DNA of 64,000 nt from Owenweeksia sp048267305 (GTDB taxonomy: Bacteria; Bacteroidota; Bacteroidia; Flavobacteriales; Schleiferiaceae): the NCBI GenBank assembly GCA_048267305.1, contig JBLWXT010000002.1, forward strand, positions 1-64,000, given 5' to 3'. Below the pieces are notes generated by a model. It saw only the letters and a list, made by a program, of their open reading frames with translations. It was not told the DNA's origin and searched no databases. The position numbers and the translations under genes are program-made. Below are positions 44,269 to 53,541 of this stretch, piece after piece; positions within the stretch are counted from its first letter, which is position 1, and every line of letters starts with the position of its first letter.

Positions 44269-45363
44269 ATGGAAACAAGGACAATCTCAATAAAGAAGAA
44301 GGAAAGTAAGCGTAGCCTGCACGGCAAAAACCATAAGCTCGCAATTGTGGAGGAGCAGCTCAAGGTGCTCTCTGGTGGCGACTTTGGCAGTGGTAAGCTC
44401 AAAACCTTTAAGGATAAACTGGTGGAGATGGATCAGTATCCCTTAAAACCAACCGGCATAGAAATTATGCAGGTAAACCTTGGTTATATGTGTAATCTGG
44501 TTTGTAAACATTGCCATGTAGATGCAGGGCCCGACAGGCGCGAGATTATGACACGGGACTATATGCAGACCATCTTGGACATCATGGAGAAAACCGATAT
44601 CCACACCTTAGATCTAACAGGTGGCGCTCCGGAAATGAACCCTGATTTCAGGTGGTTTGTGGCCGAAGCCAGGAAAATAGGAGTGAAGGATATCATCGTT
44701 CGCTCTAATCTTACTATTATTTTGGCCAATAAAAAATACAACGACTTGCCACAGTTTTTTGCGGATAACAATGTGCATGTGGTTTCCTCATTGCCGTATT
44801 ACAGTAAGGCAAAGACAGACAGGCAAAGGGGAGATGGTGTTTTTACCGATTCTGTAAAAGCCCTCCATATGTTGAATGCCGTAGGCTTTGGTATGCCCGA
44901 TTCAGATTTAAAACTCGATTTGGTGTATAATCCCAGCGGGGCATTCCTTCCGGGAAACCAGGAGCAACTGCAGGCAGATTTTAAACGTGAGCTCAAAAAA
45001 ATGTTTGACATTGAGTTTCATGAGCTTTTCGCTATTACCAATCTTCCGATCTCCAGATTTCTGGATTACTTGATAGCCAGCGAAAACTATGATGATTACA
45101 TGGAAGCATTGGTGCAGGCCTTTAACCCAACTGCCGCCATGAGTGTAATGTGCAGAAATACCATTTCTGTGGATTATGACGGCTATATGTACGATTGCGA
45201 TTTCAATCAAATGCTGGCCATGAAAGTGGCTCCCAAAAAATCACAACATATTAAGGATTTTGATATAGAGGCACTGAATAAACGCGCCATTTTTGTGCAT
45301 CAGCACTGCTTTGGATGTACCGCTGGTGCGGGAAGCAGCTGCCAGGGAACGGTAGCGGAGTAA
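44269..45363 (+). CDS. arsS: Arsenosugar biosynthesis radical SAM protein ArsS
   Basis: Radical S-adenosylmethionine enzyme of the ArsS family, proposed to add a 5'-deoxyadenosyl group to methylated arsenic. The [4Fe-4S] cysteines are in GYMCNLVCKHCHVDAG (CxxxCxxC, about residues 75-85), with TGGAPEMNP as the SAM-binding GGxP segment. The C-terminal HCFGCTAGAGSSCQG carries cysteines where some relatives have selenocysteine. Length 364 is full. No ArsM methyltransferase or arsenic resistance gene is visible in the window, so the pathway would need genes elsewhere. Confidence 0.92.
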   Translation: METRTISIKKKESKRSLHGKNHKLAIVEEQLKVLSGGDFGSGKLKTFKDKLVEMDQYPLKPTGIEIMQVNLGYMCNLVCKHCHVDAGPDRREIMTRDYMQTILDIMEKTDIHTLDLTGGAPEMNPDFRWFVAEARKIGVKDIIVRSNLTIILANKKYNDLPQFFADNNVHVVSSLPYYSKAKTDRQRGDGVFTDSVKALHMLNAVGFGMPDSDLKLDLVYNPSGAFLPGNQEQLQADFKRELKKMFDIEFHELFAITNLPISRFLDYLIASENYDDYMEALVQAFNPTAAMSVMCRNTISVDYDGYMYDCDFNQMLAMKVAPKKSQHIKDFDIEALNKRAIFVHQHCFGCTAGAGSSCQGTVAE

Positions 45364-45446
45364 TGATATTAGATTAAAAGTTCAATGATGGAAAGCAAAC
45401 AGCCCGATGGGGTTTCTAAAAGCGCCATCACACTAAAATCAGAAGT

Positions 45447-48400
45447 ATGAAGCACGTTTATACGGTCTTTGTTTTACTATTATTCTCGCTTTCTTCACTT
45501 TCTCAAAAATTGGAATACACAAGTATTGTGCTCGATGTGGACAATTCTCAAAGCATTCCAGGGGCAACCATTCAGGTAAAGGGAACTGATATTTATGCAG
45601 TTTCCAATGCTTCGGGAGTGTTTACCATAAACCTGCCAGCACCGAAAGCAACGCTCATCATCAGAGCTTTAGGCTATTCACCACAAGAGGTTTCGGTGGT
45701 TATCAATGAACCTCTTAACTCAATTTCACTAAAGGCAGCCACCGAGCAGCTTAATGATGTAGTGGTTACGGCACTGGGAATTAAACGAGAGAAGGAAGAA
45801 CTGGGGTACTCCGTTTCCGATCTTAATACCAAAACGCTAACTGACATTCCTCAACCCAATGTTTCAAATAGTTTGGCGGGCCAGGTGGCAGGCGTGCAGG
45901 TGACCAATGGTTCATCAGGTGTGGGTTCTTCATCGCGTATAGTTATACGCAGTGAAAATTCACTTTCGGGAACAAATCAGCCACTTATAGTAGTGGATGG
46001 AGTACCGATGAACAATAATCTTATTTCCAGTGAATTGGAGAACAGCGAACAGGGTATACAGGAAGTGGATTTTGGCAATGGATTGTCGGAAATAAGTGCC
46101 GATGATATAGCCTCCATTACAGTGTTAAAAGGGGCCGGTGCTGCGGCATTATATGGCTCAAGATCTGGTAATGGCGTTATTGTTATCAATACCAAAAGAG
46201 GCGATGAACAAGCCGGTTGGGGTGTGAGTACCAGCAGTAGTATAACCTTTGAAACACCACTTGTAATGCCGCAATATCAAAATGTATATGGTGGTGGTGC
46301 CGGTGGTGAATTTGCCTATGATGATGGTTTGGATGCCGGACCTGGTGGTGGTAAAAATGATGGTGGTATCCGCAGCTTCGGACCTAAAATGGAAGGTCAG
46401 CTTATTACCCAGTTTGATGGGGTTTCCTTTGATGCCAGCGGCAATGCCGTGCGCGGAGGTGATATTATTGCCCGAAATGTAAACGGCACATTGAACCCCA
46501 TTACGCCAACGGCCTGGACTGCTCAGCCCAACAATGTTAGAGACTTCTTCCAGACAGGTGTTACCTATCAAAACAATGTAGCTGTTAGTTCGGCTGGTGA
46601 TAAATCCGCATTTCGGATCTCCTACAATAACCTGAGCAATACGGGAATGCTTCCCAATACGGATCTTCAACGCAATGGAATTACCGTAAGCGGAAGTCAA
46701 AAGCTTACGGAACGCTTTTCGGCCAATGTTTTTGCAAACTACATCAACTCGCAGAGTAGCAACCGTCCGGGACTGGGCTATGGATCCGAGAATGTGATGT
46801 ACATCTTCAACTGGATGGGGCGCCAGAATAATACCGAAGGCCTTAAGGATTACTGGCAGGAAGGACAGGAGGGCCTGGAGCAATACAACTTCAACTATCA
46901 GTGGATGGATAACCCATATCTCACCATGTTTGAAAACACCAATAGCTTTGACAAAGACCGACTTATCGGGAATGGTACCCTCACCTACGATTTTAGTGAG
47001 AAACTCAGTTTGCGCCTTCGCAGCGGAATGGATTACTATAATGACCAACGCCAGTTTAGGCGGGCATTCAGTTCAAAACGCTGGATTAATGGCGCTTACC
47101 GCGAAGATGACATCACCTTTAAGGAAATCAATACCGATCTGCTTTTAAGCTACTCCGATAAATTAAACCGCAATTGGAGCTATACCCTTTCGGGAGGTGG
47201 AAACAGGATGGATCAATCCATAGAAAGTAAAGCCACACAGGCCGGGCAGCTTTCTGTACCTGGCATTTACAATTTCGAAAATTCTAAAATTCCCCTGGAG
47301 ATAGTGCAGTACAACACTGCAAAGCGGATTAACAGCCTTTATGGCATTGGCCAACTGAACTACATGAGAGGCCTTTATATTGACCTTACGTACCGCAACG
47401 ATTGGAGCAGTGCGCTTCCTGCCGGAGATCAATCCTTTGGATATTACTCGGCCTCGATGAGTTATGTGATCGGTCGCTTTCATAAACTTCCGGGCTGGTT
47501 GAGCTACGCCAAGGCCCGTATAAGTGCTGCCAGCCTAGGAAATGATACCCGAGCCTATCAATTGGAAAACACCCTACGCTTTAATCGCAATTATGGTTCT
47601 TCTCCATTGGTGACTAATAACAGTTCGCTTTTAAATTCTGGCTTAAAGCCAGAAAGATTGATAACCTATGAGGCTGGTGCTGAGCTTTGGTTTTTGAAGA
47701 ACAGGATTATGCTGGATGTGGCCGTTTATCAAAATACCAACAGCGATCAAATTGTAAGGCTTCCTGCTTCTGCCGCCAGTGGTTATCAGGAGCGGGTGGT
47801 AAATGGAGGTGCAGTGCGCAGCCGTGGTTTGGAGCTTATGCTACAGGCCACAATTGTAGATAAAGAAAACTTCAGATGGATCAGTTCCGCCAACTTTACC
47901 CGCAGCAGGGCCACTGTTGAAGAGCTCCCAACAGGTATCGATCAATACGTAATAGGCTATAGCCAGATTTACTCCGGTGATGGAAATCAGGTGTTTTACA
48001 TTGTGAAAGAAGGTGGCCAGGTAGGCGATATGTACGGCACCGGTATTAAGCAGCACGAGGGGCGTGATGTATATGATTTAAACGGAATCCCCGTAAGGGA
48101 TGGCGAGTTGAGGCTTTTGGGCAATTACAACCCCGACTTTATTGTGGGCTTCAACAATCAGTTTAAATTTAAAAATGTCTCCTTTGGTTTTGTAATTGAC
48201 TGGAGACAAGGCGGTACTATAGTATCACGTACCAAATCCCTGGGGCTTTCCTCAGGTGTGTTGGAAGAGTCTTTAGTTGGCCGCGAAGGCGGAATAGTGG
48301 GAGATGGGGTAGTAAATACCGGAACTGCAGATAAGCCCGTGTGGGAGGAAAACACTACAGCTATTTCTGCCGTGGATTATTACAATCAATACAATAATCG

Positions 48401-48674
48401 CGGTAATGAAGCCACTCAACTTTATGATGCATCCTATGTGAAACTACGTCAGGTGAGTTTGTATTATACACTTCCGGTAAAGTGGGCTAAGGGTATTGGT
48501 TTTCAGCGCATCAGTATTGGGGTGGTGGGTAGCAATCTTTTGCTGTTTACGGAAAACCCACATATTGACCCGGAGCTCAGCGCTATGCAGGGTCGCAGCT
48601 TTGCCTACGGTGTGGATGATATGTCATATCCATCAGCCCGCAGCTGGGGCTTTAGTTTAAAAACACAGTTTTAA
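45447..48674 (+). CDS. SusC/RagA-type TonB-dependent outer-membrane transporter
   Basis: Outer-membrane beta-barrel importer of 1075 residues. The signal peptide ends near residue 19, followed by a carboxypeptidase-regulatory-like domain (about 22-95, IPGATIQVKGTDIYAVSNASG), a SusC signature before the plug (LNDVVVTALGIKREKEELGY), the plug (about 110-230, with IVVDGVPMNNN and LKGAGAAALYGSRSGNGVIVINTKRG) and the 22-strand barrel ending in aromatic F. It works with the SusD-like lipoprotein 8 bases downstream. The substrate is unknown; the neighbours are arsenosugar-type genes rather than glycoside hydrolases. Confidence 0.94.
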   Translation: MKHVYTVFVLLLFSLSSLSQKLEYTSIVLDVDNSQSIPGATIQVKGTDIYAVSNASGVFTINLPAPKATLIIRALGYSPQEVSVVINEPLNSISLKAATEQLNDVVVTALGIKREKEELGYSVSDLNTKTLTDIPQPNVSNSLAGQVAGVQVTNGSSGVGSSSRIVIRSENSLSGTNQPLIVVDGVPMNNNLISSELENSEQGIQEVDFGNGLSEISADDIASITVLKGAGAAALYGSRSGNGVIVINTKRGDEQAGWGVSTSSSITFETPLVMPQYQNVYGGGAGGEFAYDDGLDAGPGGGKNDGGIRSFGPKMEGQLITQFDGVSFDASGNAVRGGDIIARNVNGTLNPITPTAWTAQPNNVRDFFQTGVTYQNNVAVSSAGDKSAFRISYNNLSNTGMLPNTDLQRNGITVSGSQKLTERFSANVFANYINSQSSNRPGLGYGSENVMYIFNWMGRQNNTEGLKDYWQEGQEGLEQYNFNYQWMDNPYLTMFENTNSFDKDRLIGNGTLTYDFSEKLSLRLRSGMDYYNDQRQFRRAFSSKRWINGAYREDDITFKEINTDLLLSYSDKLNRNWSYTLSGGGNRMDQSIESKATQAGQLSVPGIYNFENSKIPLEIVQYNTAKRINSLYGIGQLNYMRGLYIDLTYRNDWSSALPAGDQSFGYYSASMSYVIGRFHKLPGWLSYAKARISAASLGNDTRAYQLENTLRFNRNYGSSPLVTNNSSLLNSGLKPERLITYEAGAELWFLKNRIMLDVAVYQNTNSDQIVRLPASAASGYQERVVNGGAVRSRGLELMLQATIVDKENFRWISSANFTRSRATVEELPTGIDQYVIGYSQIYSGDGNQVFYIVKEGGQVGDMYGTGIKQHEGRDVYDLNGIPVRDGELRLLGNYNPDFIVGFNNQFKFKNVSFGFVIDWRQGGTIVSRTKSLGLSSGVLEESLVGREGGIVGDGVVNTGTADKPVWEENTTAISAVDYYNQYNNRGNEATQLYDASYVKLRQVSLYYTLPVKWAKGIGFQRISIGVVGSNLLLFTENPHIDPELSAMQGRSFAYGVDDMSYPSARSWGFSLKTQF

Positions 48675-48682
48675 TTGGTCAG

Positions 48683-50119
48683 ATGATGAAAAACATAGCA
48701 CTACTAAGCTTTTTGGTTCTGGTAATTTCCGGAATCTCCTGTACCAAGGATTTTGACGCGATTAATAAAAACCCCAATGCGCCCGAAAATGTGGCTCCAC
48801 AGTTTTTGCTGAGCAACATACTTTGGGAAGCGGCCGATGGCAATACACAACAGGGTTGGCTGGCCGGAAATATGTTGGCACAACACACTTCCAATATAGA
48901 GTTTCAACCGGTAGACAGATATGATATGGGTTCCAATTCTGCTTATTGGAGTCGCCTGTATCGCCTTGTGAATGACATAAAATCCATGAATGAGGCAGGA
49001 GGATCTAATGAAGCCTATAAAGCCGTAGGGCAAATCATGAAGGCCTGGATAGGTTCTCAGCTTACGGATTTATGGGGACCTGTACCTTTTAAACAAGCCA
49101 TAAAAGGGGAGAGTGAAGGTGATTTTACACCAGTTTATGACTCCCAGCAGGATATTTATACTTCTGCAGGAGGAATACTTTTTTTACTAAAAACTGCGGC
49201 AGCAACACTGGAGAGTACAAAGGCCACCATACAGGGCGATATTATGTTCTCCGGAGATTTTGACAAGTGGATTCGATTTGCCAATTCTCTGCAGCTTAGG
49301 TATTTATTAAGGATAAGCGGAAAACAGAATGTTAGTAAGGATTTACAGGCTTTAGTGGATGGCGGTAATCTGATGACGGGCAATACGGACAATGGAGTGG
49401 TGCCCTATTTAACCAGTTCGCCAAATCAGTGGTTTATTTATAATGAGCGCATTGGGAGATATACCGATTTGCGGATGAGCACTACCATTGATTCTGTCTT
49501 GGAGGCTTATAGCGATCCGCGAATTGAAGTGCTTTTTAAACCTACCAACAATTCTCAAAATGCCGGAACACCAATTTATGATGGTATCCCAAATGGCTTA
49601 AGCCGAAACAGCCAAAATGCATACGACCTTGGAGATGTATCTCTTTTGGGCTCTATTTTCAGGGATGTGCCAAATGGTGTGGATGCCCAGTTTATGCTTT
49701 ATGGCGAATTGCAATTTGCATTGGCCGAAGCCGCCAGCCGTGGCCTTATCAGCGGAAGCGCCCAAAACTATTATGAAGAGGGTATAAGGGCCATGTTTGA
49801 TTATTACAACACAACAATGCCCGCTAATTACCTAAATCAGGCTGAAGTTGCCTTAAATGGTACTGATGATCTCAATAAGATTTTAACCCAGAAGTGGTTA
49901 GCATTGATTAATAACGGGCATGAGGCCTGGCTAAACGTGCGTAGAACTGACTTACCAAAACTAAAGGTGGGTACTGATAATTTGAATGGTAATGTATATC
50001 CCGTTCGGTATCGTTATCCGGAATCGGAACAAGCCGCTAATGCCATTAACTATGGGCAGGCAGTGGGCATGCTGGATAATGGTGACACATATAATAGCAA
50101 AGGTTGGTGGGAGAATTAA
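48683..50119 (+). CDS. SusD/RagB-like nutrient-binding lipoprotein
   Basis: Surface lipoprotein forming the lid of the SusC transporter. Lipoprotein signal FLVLVISGISCTKDF (Cys near residue 20), then the SusD-like_2-type helical TPR fold: NKNPNAPENVAPQFLLSNIL at the start, KFANSLQLRYLLRIS-like helix (WIRFANSLQLRYLLRISGK, about 195-213) and ILTQKWLALINNGHEAWLN near residue 395. Length 478. Translationally close to susC (8-base gap). Confidence 0.92.
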   Translation: MMKNIALLSFLVLVISGISCTKDFDAINKNPNAPENVAPQFLLSNILWEAADGNTQQGWLAGNMLAQHTSNIEFQPVDRYDMGSNSAYWSRLYRLVNDIKSMNEAGGSNEAYKAVGQIMKAWIGSQLTDLWGPVPFKQAIKGESEGDFTPVYDSQQDIYTSAGGILFLLKTAAATLESTKATIQGDIMFSGDFDKWIRFANSLQLRYLLRISGKQNVSKDLQALVDGGNLMTGNTDNGVVPYLTSSPNQWFIYNERIGRYTDLRMSTTIDSVLEAYSDPRIEVLFKPTNNSQNAGTPIYDGIPNGLSRNSQNAYDLGDVSLLGSIFRDVPNGVDAQFMLYGELQFALAEAASRGLISGSAQNYYEEGIRAMFDYYNTTMPANYLNQAEVALNGTDDLNKILTQKWLALINNGHEAWLNVRRTDLPKLKVGTDNLNGNVYPVRYRYPESEQAANAINYGQAVGMLDNGDTYNSKGWWEN

Positions 50120-50185
50120 TGGTACGCAGATAACGCGAATAAAACGATTTAAACTGATCTTAAAACACCCTAAAGGTATACTTAT

Positions 50186-51526
50186 ATGACCCCACTTCAG
50201 TGGCAATGGCTTATTGTTGTTGTGTTTGGTATAGGCTTGCTTCTGCTTTCTCCACGGGCCAAAACCATAGAGCAGTTTTTTAGCGCAGCTACAAAAGGCA
50301 AAAAGCCCGGTATGTTGTTGCTGACAAGCAGTCTTGTGATTTCATGGATTTTTGCGAAAAGCATAACCAATGCAGCAAACCTGGGTATGACTTATGGCTT
50401 GGTAGGTGGGTTGGCCTATGCCTGTTATTATCTCAGCTTTTTGGTGGCAGGGCTTGTCATTTTCAACTTGAGGGTAAAGGGAAAGTTTAAGAGTATCCAT
50501 CAGTTTTTAGAGCAAAAATTCGGAAAGAAGGCGCTGATATTGTTCTCTGTACTAATTGCCATAAGGCTGTTTAATGAAGTTTGGAGTAACACCATGGTAA
50601 TTGGGAGTTATTTTGGAGAAACAGGCTCTACGGCTTATTATGGCTCTGTATTGGCCTTTACAGCTCTAACGCTGGCTTACACTCTTAAAGGAGGGCTTAG
50701 AAGCTCGCTTTTTACTGACGCTATACAAATGGTATTGTTTGGGGTTATACTGTTTGTGATACTGGGAATTTTAATGCCGCAGGCCGAGGGAGGTGTGGTA
50801 GCTTTAGCCAAAACAGGCAGCTGGACACAGGAGGGAGGTATTAATCTGATTTGGGTGGTTCTGTTACAAGTCTTTAGCTATCCATTTCATGATCCTGTAA
50901 TGACAGACAGAGGGTTTATCTCTGATCCGCAAACCACACGAAAAAGCTTCATTCTGGCTACAATAGTGGGATTCATTTGTATTTTACTATTCAGTTTTGT
51001 GGGTATATATGCTCAAAATAAGGGATTGGAAGGAAGTCAGGCACCCGTAATTGTAAATCAAAGTCTGGGTGTGGGGATGATGTTGCTCATGAATACCATT
51101 ATGATAACATCTGCTTCATCAACCTTAGATAGCACCTTTGCCTCCTTTTCCAAGCTTACAATCATTGACTGGAAACAAAAGGTGAGTATTTCCAATGGCA
51201 GGTTGGCTATGGTGCTACTTACCATTTTGGGCACCATACCGGTGTTTCTCAATCCAACAATTTTATCGGCCACCACCATCAGTGGCACTATGGTTATTGG
51301 CCTGGCGCCTGCCTTTATTTTTTGGAAGGTAAAGGCTCCACAACTCTCTTTCCTGCTTTCCGTTTTCACGGGAATTGCCTTTGGGATTGTGTTTGCCCTT
51401 GGATGGTACCCAGAGAATATGGTGTTCTTCAGTGGTCCTTACGCTGATTTGCTTTCGGTTAATATCGTTGGAACTATCATAAGTTTGTTACTTTACTTTA
51501 TCCCGGCATGGCTATATAAAAAATGA
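50186..51526 (+). CDS. Sodium:solute symporter family protein
   Basis: Inner-membrane LeuT-fold SSS-family symporter of 446 residues with about 12-13 helices. Recognisable are FSAATKGKKPGMLLLTSSLV in the first helix region, YTLKGGLRSSLFTDAIQMVL (the SSS signature-like helix) and FSYPFHDPVMTDRGF in the middle. The substrate could be a sugar, nucleoside or organic acid. As it follows SusCD by 66 bases and overlaps the phosphoesterase by 4, it probably carries the imported compound across the inner membrane. Confidence 0.88.
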   Translation: MTPLQWQWLIVVVFGIGLLLLSPRAKTIEQFFSAATKGKKPGMLLLTSSLVISWIFAKSITNAANLGMTYGLVGGLAYACYYLSFLVAGLVIFNLRVKGKFKSIHQFLEQKFGKKALILFSVLIAIRLFNEVWSNTMVIGSYFGETGSTAYYGSVLAFTALTLAYTLKGGLRSSLFTDAIQMVLFGVILFVILGILMPQAEGGVVALAKTGSWTQEGGINLIWVVLLQVFSYPFHDPVMTDRGFISDPQTTRKSFILATIVGFICILLFSFVGIYAQNKGLEGSQAPVIVNQSLGVGMMLLMNTIMITSASSTLDSTFASFSKLTIIDWKQKVSISNGRLAMVLLTILGTIPVFLNPTILSATTISGTMVIGLAPAFIFWKVKAPQLSFLLSVFTGIAFGIVFALGWYPENMVFFSGPYADLLSVNIVGTIISLLLYFIPAWLYKK

Positions 51527-52362
51527 TAAAAGACTTAGGAGAAATCAAGGGCAAAGTCCTTTTGTTTGGTGGAGTTTACTCCAATTTACAGGCCCTGGAA
51601 GAATTGCAAAGAATAGCCAAAGAGGAAGGTTTTTTGCCCTCAAACATAATATGCACAGGTGATGTGGTGGGCTATTGTGCCCAGCCCGAGGAGGTGGTAA
51701 ATGCCGTTAAAGCCTGGGGCGTGCCATGTATTGCCGGAAATGTGGAGCTGCAGCTCAGAGAAGGAGAGTATGACTGTGGTTGTGAGTTTAAGGAAGGTAG
51801 CCGCTGTGATGATTTTGCAAAAAACTGGTATCCCTATGCTCAAATAAACCTGAGTAAGGAGAGTATTGACTGGATGCACACCTTACCGGAGTTTATTCAA
51901 TTTCAATATGGAGGAAAAAGAGTGTTTGTGCTTCATGGGAGCTATCATCATACATCTGAATATATTTTTGAATCTACTGATTGGGCAGTAAAGCAGCAAA
52001 ACTTTGAGGATACAAAGGCAGATGTAATTGTTGCGGGCCATTCGGGTTTACCCTTCTCTGAAAAGAAAAATGATAAACTCTGGTTAAATCCCGGAGTGAT
52101 AGGTATGCCCGCAAATGATGGCACACCAAGGGTTTGGTATGCGGTTTTGAATTTTGAAGATGGGGAGGTCAGCTATCAATTTAAAAGCCTTAGGTTTAAT
52201 GGCGATTATACCCACGACCTTATGCTCCGCAAACACTTACCTGAGGAGTATGCAGAAACCATCCTCACAGGACTTTGGGATAATAATGAGATTTTACCGC
52301 AGTATGAAACGGACCAGCAGGGGGTGCCTATTGAGCTTTACCACATGAACAAAGGGTATTAA
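51523..52362 (+). CDS. Metallophosphoesterase-like protein lacking the first metal motif
   Basis: Calcineurin-like phosphoesterase fold of the YfcE/DUF2437-type group, 279 residues. The second and later motifs are present: CTGDVVGYCAQP (GDxxGYxxxP), AGNVELQL in the GNH[D/E] place, VFVLHGS and VIVAGHSGLP (GH). The first motif, normally [S/T]DxHGN, reads FGGVYSNLQAL, so the usual Asp and His metal ligands are both replaced. An extra cysteine-rich insert CGCEFKEGSRCDD (about 84-97) could supply other ligands. The start overlaps the symporter stop by 4 bases. It may be a modified enzyme or a binding protein acting on the imported substrate. Confidence 0.78.
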   Translation: MIKDLGEIKGKVLLFGGVYSNLQALEELQRIAKEEGFLPSNIICTGDVVGYCAQPEEVVNAVKAWGVPCIAGNVELQLREGEYDCGCEFKEGSRCDDFAKNWYPYAQINLSKESIDWMHTLPEFIQFQYGGKRVFVLHGSYHHTSEYIFESTDWAVKQQNFEDTKADVIVAGHSGLPFSEKKNDKLWLNPGVIGMPANDGTPRVWYAVLNFEDGEVSYQFKSLRFNGDYTHDLMLRKHLPEEYAETILTGLWDNNEILPQYETDQQGVPIELYHMNKGY

Positions 52363-52382
52363 TCAATGTACATGGTTGGCCG

Positions 52383-52562
52383 ATTCAAGAAACTTTAAGC
52401 ACCAAAATTAGGGCAAGCTTGTCGGATAGAATCGCTTTTGAAGAGACAGGATTACCTGACGACCTTTCTCAGACTTTACCCGCTAAAAAATACCTTAACC
52501 CAGTTACAGTAAAAGAGTTTTATGTATGGAATCGTACCATGTCACGTATTATGAAGCATTAG
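52383..52562 (+). pseudogene. C-terminal gene remnant of unknown family
   Basis: A clearly coding-like frame (SLSDRIAFEETGLPDDLSQT ... TVKEFYVWNRTMSRIMKH) ends at TAG 52562 but has no plausible start; upstream it runs back into another frame of the phosphoesterase gene. This is probably the surviving C-terminus of a lost or truncated gene. I do not recognise the family. Confidence 0.4.
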
Positions 52563-52702
52563 TTAGCTTTTTCAACAAGCGTGGAGTTAAATCATTAAAT
52601 AATGGTTTAACTGAAAAGGAAAATCAACGTCTTTTTGAGACGATTCATTTATCAGAGATGGTGTCCTTGATTTTAAAGGGGTTGGTATCTGTCTATAGTT
52701 GA
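52526..52702 (+). CDS. 58-residue hypothetical protein
   Basis: ATG 52526 opens a 58-codon ORF (MESYHVTYYEALVSFFNKRG ... FETIHLSEMVSLILKGLV) overlapping the end of the preceding remnant by 37 bases in another frame. The arrangement, a longer upstream gene overlapping a small downstream one, is like a two-gene operon whose first member has decayed. The composition is protein-like and helical. The function is unknown. Confidence 0.4.
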   Translation: MESYHVTYYEALVSFFNKRGVKSLNNGLTEKENQRLFETIHLSEMVSLILKGLVSVYS

Positions 52703-53460
52703 GCTTGCACAGACGGCCTTCAAAAAAATAGCGTTCTGATTGCAGCCGGGGCTTTAGTGAGACCGGGAAGCTCCGAAGAATTGAGGAGATCACCCGGCCG
52801 AACTTAGCCCAGGCAAAAAGCAGGTTGCTATTTTTTTGTAAGCCTTGAACTTTTGGTTCTTTTTGGGTCAAGCCAAAATGAAGGTGAAAAGAAATAATGC
52901 TGCATGTCTGAATTTGTGGTTTGCAGTTTGTCGTTGAAAACGAATACCAAAAATGTTTCTGCTTAAACGAAATTCTGTAAGAACAAGTGTGCCGCACCCC
53001 GAAAGCATTCGGGGGAGGCTTGTGAGCTTGCATCGCTGCGGTTGAAAACTTAAAAGCTTTCGGAGATGAAGCCAAACATGTCCTGAGCTTGACGAAGGGT
53101 CAGCCGCTATGGTCCCGAAAGCTTTCGGGACGACTATTTCTACAACTTGTCCCGAGTATTTCGGGATAATGACTAATTATAGGAAAACCCGGAGACGGAT
53201 TTGATTTTTCAACTTTCGGAGACGCGAACTTTATTTGGGCGATAGCCTGGAGCGCAGCGAAAACATAATAGGAATTATAGTTGAAAAACTTGAGAACGAT
53301 ATTAACTGTCGAGTTGTGAATTCGAAATCTCCTTAACATAATATCGGCCGATATGAGGCTTGCAGCCGTTATATCTGATTTTATGTTAAATACTCGCCAT
53401 TTCGACTTCGCTCAATGTGACTTCGTATTACGGAGATTTCTTAGTTTTACCTATAATTAA
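52703..53460. repeat. Palindromic repeat cluster, no gene
   Basis: About 760 bases of intergenic repeats: CCCCGAA/TTCGGGG (52997-53014), a perfect 20-bp palindrome GTCCCGAAAGCTTTCGGGAC (53112-53131), TCCCGA/TCGGGA (53150-53166) and a REP-like TGTCCTGAGCTTGACGAAGG (53079-53098) related to positions 71-97. The long minus-strand ORF at 52587-53075 crosses this sequence and looks spurious (low-complexity, repeat-derived, no domain). Confidence 0.6.
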
Positions 53461-53490
53461 TATTATGTCAAATAGAATTATTGATAAACA

Positions 53491-53517
53491 AAAAGGGAGG
53501 CGCAAAACCTCCCTTTT
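53491..53517 (-). terminator. Terminator of the TPR protein gene
   Basis: Perfect 10-bp stem AAAAGGGAGG / CCTCCCTTTT around CGCAAAA; five T follow on the minus strand. It lies 25 bases past the stop. Confidence 0.82.
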
Positions 53518-53541
53518 CCACTTCTTTATGAAATACCTCTT

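Noticed and set aside
46158..47048. 296-codon minus-strand ORF
   Set aside because: Lies wholly within the susC gene; composition follows from the opposite strand.
52587..53075. 162-codon minus-strand ORF
   Set aside because: It crosses palindromic repeats and two plus-strand coding-like frames, and its product has no domain character.
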